Assembly (NCBI GenBank): GCA_036365145.1
Contig: JAEOAD010000024.1
Coordinates: 14,770,501-14,834,500 of the forward strand
DNA: 64,000 nucleotides
Direction of reading: 5' to 3'
Source of the DNA: Orientallactaga sibirica
Taxonomy: Eukaryota > Chordata > Mammalia > Rodentia > Dipodidae
This document shows, piece by piece, positions 32,779 through 42,970 of this stretch. How positions within the stretch are numbered: position 1 is the stretch's first letter; each line of letters opens with the position of its first letter. Position numbers and translations under genes: made by a program. The notes under the pieces were generated by a model. It was given only the letters and a program-made list of their open reading frames with translations. It had not been told where the DNA came from and made no database searches.

Positions 32779-33542
32779 ATGTTACCACAGTGTTAAAAGG
32801 TGCATATTTTAACACTGTAATGTTTTACAGCGTTTTTACATTTCCTATTTGGAACTGTAGTCAAGACATACTTGTTTTACACCTCACATTATCCTCTTTT
32901 CTCTGTAAGGGAAGAGGCTGAACGATTATTCCTTTGGACACCACAAAGGGTAGTGTTATCTGATGAAGAATATGCACAAAATAGGGCTTAAAATTATCAG
33001 AGCAGTTCCTGGTTGGCAGGACTTTCTAAGGCAGAATGACAGAAGCATCTAATATACATTTTAGTAAAAAAATTACATTCTGACTTACGTTCTAACATTA
33101 ACATTTGTGGAGTGGGAAAGTCACTATCATTAAATTTCAATTACTCTGTAAAGTCTGAGATTATTATATTTTTGGTTCGGACAGATCATGGGGTGGCACG
33201 GAAATGGAAATGTTCATAATTTTTATTCACTTTTTGGCTAAATTACACTTAACAGCCTTTCTTTCCTTTGAAGAGATGATTTTAAATATCTCCTCATATT
33301 TCTCATTTCTATCACATGAGTTGCTTCTTTGAGTGGTTAAAAAAATGGCACCAGTTGGAATACATTTTTAAAAATTGTTGTTTGCCAACATCATCACAAC
33401 AGTGGTGAAGGTATCATTTTTTTCTCAAACAATCATGCCTAAAATTACTGTTCTTGTTTGTAAAATGCAAATGAACACAGATTTACAATTGCCTAGTGCC
33501 GCTCTATGTCCCAAAGCACAAAAGTCTTTAAAAAAAAAAATC
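32779..33542. other. Unique intronic sequence
   Basis: SINE-free, AT-rich. No exon recognised. Confidence 0.45.
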
Positions 33543-33730
33543 ATGGGCTAGAAAGATAGCTTAGTGGTTAAGGTGCTTGCCTGAAAAGACTAAGGACCCA
33601 GGTTAAGTTCCTCAGAACCCACGTATGCCTGCTGCCCGTGGTGGCTCATGTGTCTGGAGTTCATCTGTAATGGCTAGAGGTCCTGGCATGCCCATTCTCT
33701 CTCTTTATAAATAAATAAAAGCAAAAATAT
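33543..33730 (+). repeat. tRNA-derived SINE (Dip-like)
   Basis: A sense copy 'gggctagaaagatagcttagtggttaaggtgcttgcctg', body, (CT)n and 'ataaataaataaaagc'. Confidence 0.85.
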
Positions 33731-33752
33731 TTATATGTTAAAAAAAAAATCA

Positions 33753-34364
33753 CACAAACTTCCACAAGCTTTCCTCACTAGTCATGGTATCCTGTACTAC
33801 TCTCCCAAACTCCAGGGTCTCTGGGGATATGCCTGCCCCACTATCTCCCTCTGCCTCTCCACCTTGCCAACCACTGCAGCTGCTCTGAAACCCAGCCAAC
33901 CAGCTCCATTCGATTCATTCCAAACGGAATCCACTTCAGGCAGAGAAGGGTCAGGATACTTACTAACAGAGCATTTTGTGGTGAGGACATACATATGAGA
34001 GGGGTAATGCAATCACCACCCTCATATTCATCTATCAGTACAGGGAAAATTTTAGTGTTACTCCACGGCCACTTTCTTTATTTTCCCTATTTTATGCAGT
34101 TGGTTGTTTTGCTCTCAATTTTTCTGCCTTGGGGACCAGGTAAAATTGAATCCTTTATGACACAGATTGAGATCTAGAAGAATAATTTGAAGTACTACAT
34201 AATCACAAACCTGGCCGAAGGATCCGAGAAACACTTAAGAAGGAACAGAAAAATCTACCCTGAACATTTGGTGTCTGTCAGCTCCTGCTATGTACAGCAG
34301 GTGGGCATGCAAGAAACATCAGAGAAAGGGTCTCTATGAGGTTCCCATTAAAAGAAGGGCTAGG
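33753..34364. other. Unique intronic sequence
   Basis: No repeat family or exon recognised. Confidence 0.4.
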
Positions 34365-34530
34365 AGCCAGGCATGGAAGTGTACACCTGCAATCTCGTCA
34401 CTTAAACTGAGCAGGAGGACTGCCAAGAATCTGAGGCCAACCTGTGCCATAGAGTGAGTACCAGGGCAGTCAGGGCTGCAAATAAAGACCTTGTCTAATT
34501 AAGCAAGCAAGCAAACAAAAACAAAGAAAG
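34365..34530 (+). repeat. Old B1 element
   Basis: 'gagccaggcatggaagtgtacacctgcaatc...gcaggaggactgcc...ctgaggccaacctgtg...', ending in AAGCAAGCAAGCAAACAAAAAC. Confidence 0.65.
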
Positions 34531-34638
34531 AGAGATTTACCGAAAATGTAGAGTTTTCATCTAAAGCCTAAGACCCTAGATTCACGTTGCACACCTCCCC
34601 ACCAACATGCATGCACCCACAAATAAAACAGTGAAAAA

Positions 34639-34820
34639 GGGTTGAAGAGAGGGCTCAGTGGTTAAGGTGTTTGCCTTCAAAGCCTAACGACTCAGGATTG
34701 ATTCCCTAGTACCCACTTGAAGAGTTTTGCTTGCAGTGGCTAAAGGCCTTGGCGCGCCATTCTCTCTGTGTGTGTGTCTCTCTTTTCTCCGTGTCTCTCT
34801 GCTTGCAGATAAGTAAATGA
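34639..34820 (+). repeat. tRNA-derived SINE (Dip-like), internally deleted
   Basis: A sense copy that jumps from 'ccctagtacccac' to 'ttgaagagttttgcttgcagtggc', missing the 'gccagatgcacaaggtggc' block. CT/GT-rich tract and tail present. Confidence 0.83.
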
Positions 34821-35009
34821 AAAACTGAAAAAGTGAAAAGGTCAAAACCAATTGACATGAGCACTACTGTGCCACAGGGCAAATCCTGGTTTCTGGTTCT
34901 CTATCACTTTCAATCAGTTTTATCTGCACGCCCCCTTTAAGAAGCCACATAAATCTGTTAGATAAATCTTGATAGGAAACTATTTAAATTTTTATCTTAA
35001 AAATACAGG

Positions 35010-35175
35010 AGAAGCTGGGTGTGATGGCACAGGCCTTTAATCCCAGCATGTATTCCAGAGGCAGAGGTAGGTGGATAGCTCTGAGTTTGAGGCCACCCTG
35101 AGACTACATAGTGAATTCCAGGTCAGCCTGGGCTAGAGTGAGACTCTACCTTGCAAAATCAAAAAATTAAAAATA
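35010..35175 (+). repeat. B1 SINE
   Basis: 'agctgggtgtgatggcacaggcctttaatcccagc...gagactacatagtgaattccagg...gtgagactctacc', A-rich tail. First of three adjoining SINEs (B1, tRNA-SINE, B4-like). Confidence 0.92.
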
Positions 35176-35181
35176 GAGTAG

Positions 35182-35307
35182 AGGGTTGGGGAAATATCTC
35201 AGTGGTTAATGGCACTTGCTTACAAAGTTTACTAGTCAGATGTACAAGGTGGAGCAACCATCTGGAGTTCATATACAGTGGCTAGTGACCCCGATGCTCC
35301 CATACAC

Positions 35308-35369
<62 letters not shown>

Positions 35370-35405
35370 GGGGGGGGTGTTTTACTCTCTGTCTCAAATA
35401 AACAG
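35182..35405 (+). repeat. tRNA-derived SINE with long (CT)n
   Basis: The head 'gggttggggaaatatctcagtggttaatggcacttgc' joins directly to 'tcagatgtacaaggtggagcaacc' (B-box area deleted). A (CT)n run at about 35309-35356 and (GT)n follow, then AAATAAACAG. Confidence 0.83.
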
Positions 35406-35434
35406 ATTAATAGACTATTTTAGAAATTTACACT

Positions 35435-35708
35435 AGAAGAGGTGGGTAGATGGCTCAGTGGATAAAGTCTTTACCATATAAACCTGATGACCAATGTTTG
35501 GACTCCCAGAACCCACAGTGAGCGAGATGCAGTAGTTGGTGTTTAATGCCACAGTCTACAAGACAGGAGATAGAGGCAGGACAATCGGAAGCTTACAAAC
35601 CAGTTCGCTTCGGGTATGCAGTGACCAGCAAACCCTGTCTCAAACAAGGTGGAAGGTGAGGTTGTTCTTTGACCTTCACAAATGCCCCATGGCACGTATA
35701 TGCCCACA

Positions 35709-35753
<45 letters not shown>
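35435..35753 (+). repeat. B4-like composite SINE with (CA)n end
   Basis: 'gtagatggctcagtggataaagtctttacc', a B1-like middle ending 'accctgtctcaaacaaggtggaaggtgagg', then (CA)n at 35713-35753. Confidence 0.75.
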
Positions 35754-35754
<1 letters not shown>

Positions 35755-35755
35755 C

Positions 35756-36690
35756 AGATCCTTGCCATCCTTAAATGTTAGGCCAAAGATCATCAGAAAT
35801 ACTCAAAATTTTGAGTTATTTCTACATGCTGTGGGAGGGAGTTCTTCACAAGTTCACCTGGCTGTACCTCTTAATTTTTGCTTCTGTCCTCTACTTCACA
35901 TTCTTTCCCTCTGTGACATTGGGCATGAGCACATGTGTCCTTATACCGTGCAGTACACTTTCACCAAGAATCTCTCTCCCTTTCTCCTCTCCCACTCCTC
36001 TTTCTCTTCTGCTTATTCCCTTTCCTTTATGCTATGTCAAGGATCAACCCCAGGATCTTACACTTGCTAGGCAAGTGCTCTACCCTCAAGAGTGACATAT
36101 TTCTTTTGCACAACCTCCGATCAAACTTAAAAAGAAACGATTCACCTGATTCACTGCTATCCACTCAACATTTCCCAAGGCATTCTGTGGGCCATAGTCA
36201 GGAAGCCTGTCCTACCACTGGTAAAAGATTGTTGGTATGGAGCTTCGCTGATACACTGACTCCTATGCAAGGGATTCTAATTTACAACGTCATAAACGTA
36301 AGTATTATCTAACAGATGTGTGAAAATCAGATGCCTTAGATTCCATGTGAGTGCCATGTTCTACTGTGTTGTAAACCATGCCCGACATGGTCAAGGAACA
36401 AGCACTTGGTAAACACAGTTATGATGTGTCCTGCAATGTAGGACAGAGCGCAGGGAGGCCACACCAGTCTTTCTGCCTTCCTAACTTCACACCTTCATGA
36501 GTTTGTGTTAGCTTCTCCAATGAATCCATATCAGTTCCAAGAGAGGCATGTGTTCCCAAAGGAGCCAGGGTGAGGATGAAGTCTCGGGCTTTCACAGGCC
36601 AAAATGCTTGGCATATTCTGTGATGCTTGAACTTGGAACTGTGATGCCATTTATTCATTTTTTTATTATTATTTGTGGTAAAAACGAGTG
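35756..36690. other. Mostly unique intron, with an ID-like fragment
   Basis: Pyrimidine-rich at 35960-36030. An antisense ID-like piece ('gatcaaccccaggatcttacacttgctaggcaagtgctctacc') sits at about 36040-36085. The three plus-strand open frames here overlap each other and show no coding features. Confidence 0.45.
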
Positions 36691-36796
36691 TCCAGCAGAG
36701 GATATAACTTAGTTGGCAGAATGCCTTCCTAGCATGCTCAAAGCCCTAGGTTAGTCTTCCTCTGCCCCCAGCACCATGTGAAACAACAACAACAAA
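36690..36796 (+). repeat. ID-like SINE
   Basis: 'gaggatataacttagttggcagaatgccttcctagcatgctcaaagccctaggtt...ccccagcaccatg', then an AACAACAAC tail running into the next element. Confidence 0.65.
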
Positions 36797-36940
36797 AAGG
36801 TATGGTTGGTGGCACATGCCTGTTATACCAGCACTCAGAAGGTAGAGACAGGAGTTCAAGACCCTCTTTGGCTACATAGGGAAATTGAGGCCACCCTGTA
36901 TACAGAAGATCCTGTCTCAAACAAATCAAAACAAAAATAA
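36797..36940 (+). repeat. B1 element fused or adjacent to an ID-like SINE
   Basis: 'tatggttggtggcacatgcctgttataccagcactcagaagg...gaggccaccctg...gatcctgtctcaaac', A-rich end. The ID-B1 order could be a composite or a chance neighbour. Confidence 0.65.
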
Positions 36941-37199
36941 AGCAATGGCACTGAGGTTTGGGTAACATTTAGGATGCACACTGTTACGCATTCTGAACAT
37001 CGGAGTTACCTTCTCAACCAAAGCTGCCAATTTGTCTCAACATGAAACATTTGCTGTTCCTGAGGACAAAGTGAGATCTGTGAGCCTGGGTCTCTTATTA
37101 TAATTCAAACAAGTTCTCCTGCCAGCAGGAGAGGAGATGTGCTTCCTGTGTGTCTGCCACTCTGAGACCATCAAACAGGAGACAAGGGGCTGCACCAGG

Positions 37200-37560
37200 T
37201 CTGAAGTATTTATACGCCCTTTCCACCTTAGAGAGTTGGAGAACCTAAATTCTGACCAGTGTTTTTTCCCATTGAGAGGGAGTTAGATAGCTTTGAGTCA
37301 GGCAGTTAGGGTGATTGGGACCCTGAAAGTAAAAAGCAGGAATGTTTCTGGGCTTTACTAGAGATCACAGAGATCTCTTGCCCAAAGGAGTTCCATAGAT
37401 CTGTTTTTCTATAAACATCAATGAGATCCTCCTGGGAGGGAAGTCCCCTTTCCTAGAATTTAAATCTAATCCTGACATTGCAGCTGGTCAAATTCAGCCC
37501 CCAGTTCAACATCATGAGCCAGCCCCTAGCCCAAGTGTACACCACCCCAGCCACCTTTCC
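37200..37560 (+). repeat. Unnamed repeat Y, copy 2 (probable LTR-type)
   Basis: It is opposite in orientation to the copy at 27040-27790. Shared landmarks: 'gagagggagttaga', 'attgggaccctgaaagtaaaaagcaggaa', 'ctcttgcccaaagg', 'ctcctgggagggaagtcc', 'gctggtcaaattcagcccc', 'cagcccctagccc'. It lacks the GC-rich tandem part of copy 1. Confidence 0.6.
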
Positions 37561-37567
37561 TTTTTCA

Positions 37568-37645
37568 TATGGCTTTGAGAATCTAACTCTGGTCTTCATG
37601 CTTACAAGGCAAGCATTTGACCAACTGACCTAAATTCCCAGTCTT
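37568..37645 (-). repeat. tRNA-type SINE remnant
   Basis: 'ggctttgagaatctaactctggtcttcatgcttacaaggcaagcatttgaccaactgacc' reads as the inverted head of a B4 or tRNA-type element. Confidence 0.5.
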
Positions 37646-37712
37646 TAAAACCAATTTTATGTTCTTCTCCTTTCCTTCAGGATTCCTTTTCTTCTTTCAA
37701 AAATCGATCCTT

Positions 37713-37830
37713 AAGCCGGGCATGGTTGACAGACACAGTAGTCCTAGAACTTGGGGGTGCTGAAGCAGGAGGATAATGACTATAAGGACAAGCTAGGTTA
37801 CATAGCTGGATCTTTTCTCCCGCACCCCAG
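37713..37830 (+). repeat. Old B1 element
   Basis: 'agccgggcatggttgacagacacagtagtcctagaacttggggg...gaagcaggaggat'. Diverged in the 3' half. Confidence 0.6.
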
Positions 37831-38220
37831 AAAGAAACACAAGTATGTCCTGTATTTTGAAGTCTTTCTCTGTAGATCTGAATTTTTAAAAAATAAACAG
37901 GTAACTTAGTTTTATTTTAGGAGAGAATACAAGATTGGTTTTCTGGCCTTTCTTGTTGGTGACAGGCTCTGTCATTCTTAAGTTCCTTTGCAGATCATCT
38001 TCCAAGATGCTCGGCATGACTCGTGTTCAACAAGCTCTCTGCTCTGTGTCAACACATGGATTTATTTTCACTTGTGTATGTTGAGGTTCATAGTCTCCTT
38101 TTCTTTCCCAAATGTTAACATATCTCTCGGAGTCATTTTCTAAACTATTCTTGTCTTATAGAAGGTATATTAAATATATTTTGGAACACTTCAACTCATG
38201 TCATTTTCTTTCATGCTTAT
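37831..38220. other. Unique intronic sequence
   Basis: Nothing recognised. Confidence 0.4.
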
Positions 38221-38231
38221 TCAATTTTTTT

Positions 38232-38282
38232 TAAAAATATATTTATTTTTATTTTTATTTATTTATTAGAGAAAAAAAGAGG

Positions 38283-38316
<34 letters not shown>

Positions 38317-38474
38317 GAGTGAGAATGGGCATGCCAGGTTCTCTAGCCATTGCAAACGAACTGCAGACATGTGCCACCCTGTGCATCTGGCTTACGTGGG
38401 ACCTGGAGAATCTAACCGGGGTCCTTAGGCTCCACAGGCATATGCCTTAACCATTAAGCCATCTCTCCAGCCTG
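38232..38474 (-). repeat. tRNA-derived SINE (Dip-like)
   Basis: A full antisense copy with a (GA)n tract at 38280-38325 and head 'ccattaagccatctctccagcc'. Confidence 0.9.
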
Positions 38475-38873
38475 ATGCTGGGTACCTTCATTTATTGTTG
38501 TCCACTGTATTTACTTAGGTAGCAGAACCTTGGGATTATAGCTTAGGTTAGAGGAATAGTCAGTTTGTTTACCCAGGGGTTCCACTGCCTCCATCTCTTG
38601 CATGCTGGGAGCACAGGTAGGCTGCCACAGGTGCCTGGGTTTATGTAGCAGCTGGTACTCATGCTTACACAGCAGGGACCTTATCCAGGGAGTCATTTTC
38701 CCATGCCCTGTCCTATTCATTTTTTTAAAGTTTGACTATGGGTTTGTTGTGGGTGTCGTCCGAACATTGTACATGTGCTTAAGTCAGGAATTTACAGTAA
38801 TGAAACTACGAAATGAATCAAATGGAATACAGGGGATTAGCGGGTTAGGCAAAAGGTTAAGAAAATGGAGATC

Positions 38874-38985
38874 AAGCCAGGTAGGGTGGTACATGGTTAT
38901 AATCTGGGCACTCAGAAAGCTGAAGGAGGAGTTGCAAGTTTGAGGCCAGCCTGGGATACATAGTGAGGAACTGGCCAGCTAGGAA
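38874..38985 (+). repeat. Old B1 element
   Basis: 'aagccaggtagggtggtacatggttataatctgggcactcagaaagc...gtttgaggccagcctggg'. Confidence 0.65.
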
Positions 38986-39192
38986 GACAATTAGCATGAC
39001 CCTTTTATAAGTGGCTATATATGGGGTGGAGAGGGGGAGGGAAATAAAGACTTTCAATTTTTAGTTTTTGGTTTTGGTAGTTCAACTTTAATTTAGTTTT
39101 GAGAAGCGAACCAGAAAACAACAAAAAATTAATTAGTAGCCTGATCATATTTATTTAAATAACAAACATGAAGATAATATTAAATAAGATCC

Positions 39193-39331
39193 CTTTTTGT
39201 TTGAAACAGCCTCTCATATAGACTAGGCTGGCCTTGAACTCACTATGTAGCTGGGGATGGCCTTGAACTCTTAATCCTCTTACCTATGTGACACCAGTGC
39301 TGGGATTATAAGTATAGACCATCAGTTCAGG
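39193..39331 (-). repeat. Old B1 element
   Basis: Antisense: 'ttgtttgaaacagcctctcatatagactaggctggccttgaactcactatgtag...gtgctgggattataagtat'. Confidence 0.7.
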
Positions 39332-39436
39332 TTCTCATTTTCTCATTTAAATTGTATAATATAAGGAATAACATTCAGAAGTTTATAACAATGTCAAGTA
39401 ACTTCTTTACATTTATAAAGTACGTTTCCTTATAAT

Positions 39437-39449
39437 CTATCTATATCTA

Positions 39450-39498
<49 letters not shown>

Positions 39499-39499
39499 C
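39437..39499. repeat. (CTAT)n microsatellite
   Basis: About 15 CTAT units with two early interruptions. No SINE attached. Confidence 0.93.
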
Positions 39500-39714
39500 A
39501 GTAGTACTTTCTATTTTGAGCATATTCTAACATACCCAGGAATGAGACAGACACAGCATTAAGAATCACACAGACAAGAAAGGCCTTGCTAAGCAAACTG
39601 ACTATCTGGATAGTTATACAAATCACTGCTAAAGTACCAATAGAATAATGAGGCTGGGTGGTATTTCATATATATATGTTTTTTCTTTTTTTTAACATCT
39701 TTCCTGGAATAAGG

Positions 39715-40051
39715 TGTTGTGGTAGTTTGAATGGATGGTTACATAGTTTCAGTCCTTTTTGATTAAACTTGAGCCCTTAGCACACAGATCCCTATTACAA
39801 GGGGGCATGTCACTGGGGGAGTCCAGCCCTACTAATTATGTTCAAAGTGGTTGGAGCTCTGGCAATTCATGCTTGCTGGTGTTGGAGTCTGCTGGCTGCA
39901 GTCCTTTCTCTCTGCTGGGATCTATAGAAGTAAGCAGTTGCTTCTACCACTGATGGACTTTCCCCTGGATTTTGTAAGCCTGCAATAAACCCCTTCCTCC
40001 CATAAGCTGTGTCTGGCTGGATGTTTGTCCCAGTAACAGTGGAGCTGAACA
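39715..40051 (+). repeat. MaLR-type solo LTR
   Basis: It begins tgttgtggtagtttgaatgg, has 'tcactgggggagtcc', and 'tgcaataaaccccttcctcc' (AATAAA at 39984-39989) followed by 'cataagctgtgtctggctggatgtttgtcccagtaacag', ending in CA. This is the layout of rodent MT/ORR1-type LTRs of the ERVL-MaLR class. No internal retroviral sequence adjoins, so it is a solo LTR. It lies antisense to KLF12. Confidence 0.8.
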
Positions 40052-40055
40052 GAAT

Positions 40056-41278
40056 AGGTATGTATTAAATAAGCAGAGCTAACGAGTACAGTCTGTGCTT
40101 ATTGTGGTATACTCTTGCTAATATTAATTATTATAGAATTTCTGATGGTTATCATTGTAATTTCAGAGTACAGCACCAGAGGAAAAGAGTAAAGATTCGG
40201 TGGCTTATTTCGATTTGTAAATGAAAAAAGTATAAGCTTCCATTTAATATCAGATCACGAAAAAATTTTTTAGTTTATGTTATCATTGGCAGAGGGCTTG
40301 TTTTTAATTACCAGGGACTTCCTAAGGTGATTAACATTAAAAATGACAATTGGCCATGGAAGGGGGAAAAATGCACCTGCTAATAACTGTCCTGGTTGCA
40401 GGGGAGATAATGAGATAATAAAGCACATAATTGGAGGTTATGCTACCTTGATAGCTGCAGATTATACCAATGGGTACAATAATGACACAGAGAAGTGTAT
40501 CGACAGCTACCACTCATTTGTTAGATACAAGTGTGTTACATCCCATGAAAATCATGTCTCTGGGAACCCAGTGAAATATTCTGTCACATATGCCAAAACA
40601 TAAAGGACAGCATGCATGGCTTTTTACTTTTTGACAAGTCTAACAAAGAGTTAAAAGCTACAAAGATATAGAAAAGATATAGGAATAAAACCTGGAAAAG
40701 GTCAGCTCTTATGAGGAAGCTACTCTTCATAACCCAACATACATTTTTTTTTTTCGGGAATTTATTTCCCAATTTTGAAGGAAGCATTTCCGAACATCTG
40801 CTACATAAGCTTGGATAATTCCGAAGCTGTGATGTTGTGATGACTATTAGCTATTGGCTTCTGCTCAGAATTTTATTGAACTCATTAATCTATGAAAAAT
40901 AAATATAATTGTAACAGTGATAATAAATGTTGGCTTAGCCTTTATTTAGTGTTTTTTTTTTCCTCTTGTGGTTTTTATTTTGAAAATAACCACTATTAGA
41001 ATGAGGCAAGACAGAACAAGCATGTCTGTGTTCTGTGTATCTTTCTAACCAATTTCCTCTTCAAAAGAGCTCCAGGCAGGGGCCAGATATGACGAAAAAT
41101 GACACAGATGTCGATCTCTGAAACTCAGTGAAGCGCATTTTGACAAAATTTCCCTACACCTAGAAATGTTAACCTACAGCTTGAGGCTGGTGCGTGCTAC
41201 AAGATGTTAGAGAAACAGAAAAGCATCACAGCACACTCCTATGTCAACATGTAGCTACATGGGATGACTTCATACCAT
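40056..41278. other. SINE-free intronic tract, candidate regulatory DNA
   Basis: About 1.2 kb without SINEs, rich in TAATTA/ATAATT and GATAA-like motifs around 40240-40470. No coding exon. Conservation cannot be judged from one sequence. Confidence 0.4.
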
Positions 41279-41357
41279 CCACACATATATATGCACATAT
41301 ACATTCATACACATACACATTCACACATACATATGCACATATACACATATACACACT
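41279..41357. repeat. CACATA-type imperfect microsatellite
   Basis: Purine/pyrimidine-alternating 'acacatatatatgcacatatac' arrays. Confidence 0.85.
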
Positions 41358-41589
41358 TGTTGTATGTGCAGATTTCATATGTTGCAGAACTTTAACCTTG
41401 ACAGAAAACTCACACGTGATTTAAAAATGCAGTATTTCACATTTAACCAGGACTTCACCAGGAAATGGGAGCTTTAACATGGTCAGGTTGCCTAGATATT
41501 TAAGGGATATCAATTGAAACTTCAAGGTCGCATGTGGGAAAGTGACTTCAAAGTTTTTCAAAATTCTGATTAAATTCAAGTTGCCACTA

Positions 41590-41745
41590 GTTTTAAGCTG
41601 TGCCTTTAAGGGATAGAAGTACATGAGTCTCAATTTCCTTATCTATGAGAGATAGACATTAAAGGCTATGTCCTGGCCACTGTAGGACCTAAAGATATCA
41701 TATGTAAGCACAAAGAACATGTAGACATTCCCTAAACATTACTTA
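41590..41745 (+). repeat. Possible MIR fragment
   Basis: 'gagtctcaatttccttatctatgag' followed by 'catatgtaagcacaaagaac' resembles the central and 3' parts of the ancient MIR SINE. Confidence 0.45.
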
Positions 41746-42185
41746 TTATTTAAGTCATCTCAGCAAGTGTCTTTATAAGATTTGTTACATACATCACTGC
41801 CCTCTTCAAATAGACTGACTATAATTTAACTACTCTTTCATTACTAATGGTCATTATTTCCGAAGCAATTATGATGCTCTAATGAAGAATTATCTCCAAG
41901 GATTAAAGAGCTGTGTAAGCCTATTGGCTACCACTTGGAAAGACCTTGCTGTGATTATTCAAGTTCTTGTTTTAATAATAATGTTGACTTTTTTTTTTTT
42001 TGGCTGCTACTTTTTTTGCCCTTAGTGTCCCTACAGATAAAACACACTTTCCTAATTTGTATACAAGCTTGGCATAGGAGAGTCAAAGAGAAGAACAGCT
42101 GTGGATTGGTGATGAGAAATCAGTGGATACAGTTTCTCTGGCAAAGAATGTGAAGTGATTTTTCTTTTTGTGGCGATTGAGATTA

Positions 42186-42187
<2 letters not shown>
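41746..42187. other. Unique intronic sequence
   Basis: Nothing recognised. Confidence 0.4.

Positions 42188-42226
<39 letters not shown>
42188..42226. repeat. Poly(A) tract, 39 bp
   Basis: An uninterrupted run of 39 A with no recognisable retroelement body next to it. Confidence 0.95.
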
Positions 42227-42230
<4 letters not shown>

Positions 42231-42307
42231 GAGAAACTGTTTTAGAGGACCCACATAATAGAAATAAACACTAAGAAATCGTCATTGCAGTTCTTTTTCC
42301 CATCACC

Positions 42308-42523
42308 GTTTCCTCCTCCTCCTCCTCCTCCTCCTCCTCCTCCTCCTTCTTCTTCTTCTTCTTCTTTTTTTTTTTTTTGTGGTTTTTTGAGGTAAGGTCT
42401 CTCTGTAGCCCAGGCTGACCAGGAATTCACTCTGTAGTCTCAGGGTGGCCTTGAACTCGCAACAATCCTCCTACCTCTGCCTCCGGAGTGCTGGGATTAA
42501 AGGCGTGCGCTACCATGCCCTGC
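42308..42523 (-). repeat. B1 SINE whose tail became (CCT)n(CTT)n
   Basis: An antisense B1 at 42364-42523 with a near-consensus sequence. It is preceded by T-run, (CTT)n and (CCT)n (about 42311-42365). TSD-like ttcccatcacc (42297-42307) and tttccatcacc (42524-42534) lie outside the triplet arrays, so these arrays belong to the B1 tail. Confidence 0.88.
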
Positions 42524-42713
42524 TTTCCATCACCATTTTCTTTACTATTTTCTGTCTATGCATAGCTACAAAATCAAAGTCCAAAATAACGTAAGAAACA
42601 AATCTAAGACAAGAGCTAAATGTCTTTTACTAGAGTCACCAGCTCAGGCACTCTCCTGCAAGTAATATATAGTACATACTACACATGAAGTGCGTGTTTT
42701 ATATCACATGCTC

Positions 42714-42770
42714 TGTGTGTGTGTATGTGTGTGTCTGTGTGTGTGAGAGAGAAAGAGACAGAGAGAGAAT
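42714..42770. repeat. (GT)n(GA)n simple repeat
   Basis: Interrupted GT repeat followed by a GA/GACA stretch. Confidence 0.85.
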
Positions 42771-42789
42771 ATATCACAGTTGACATTTC

Positions 42790-42970
42790 AGCAGAATTAA
42801 ACTATCCCTCATTCTCTATGCACCCTCCTTGCTCTGCCCTCTTGGCTCACTCTTCCCCTGGTCTGAAATAGTCCTCTCTACACTGAGTATTGGAGCTTTA
42901 TGATTCTTCAACTTTCACCTCAAATGCCACCTATTCTCCCTTCATTAGAACATTATGACTTCCCCTGGAG
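42790..42970 (+). repeat. Probable ancient L2 LINE fragment
   Basis: 'ccttgctctgccctcttgg', 'ttcaactttcacctcaaatgccacctattctccc' and 'atgacttcccc' follow the conserved L2 3' region order. Confidence 0.5.

Noticed and set aside
39715..40051. Possible endogenous retrovirus with genes
   Set aside because: Only an LTR-type sequence is present. No primer-binding site, gag/pol reading frame or second LTR was found nearby.
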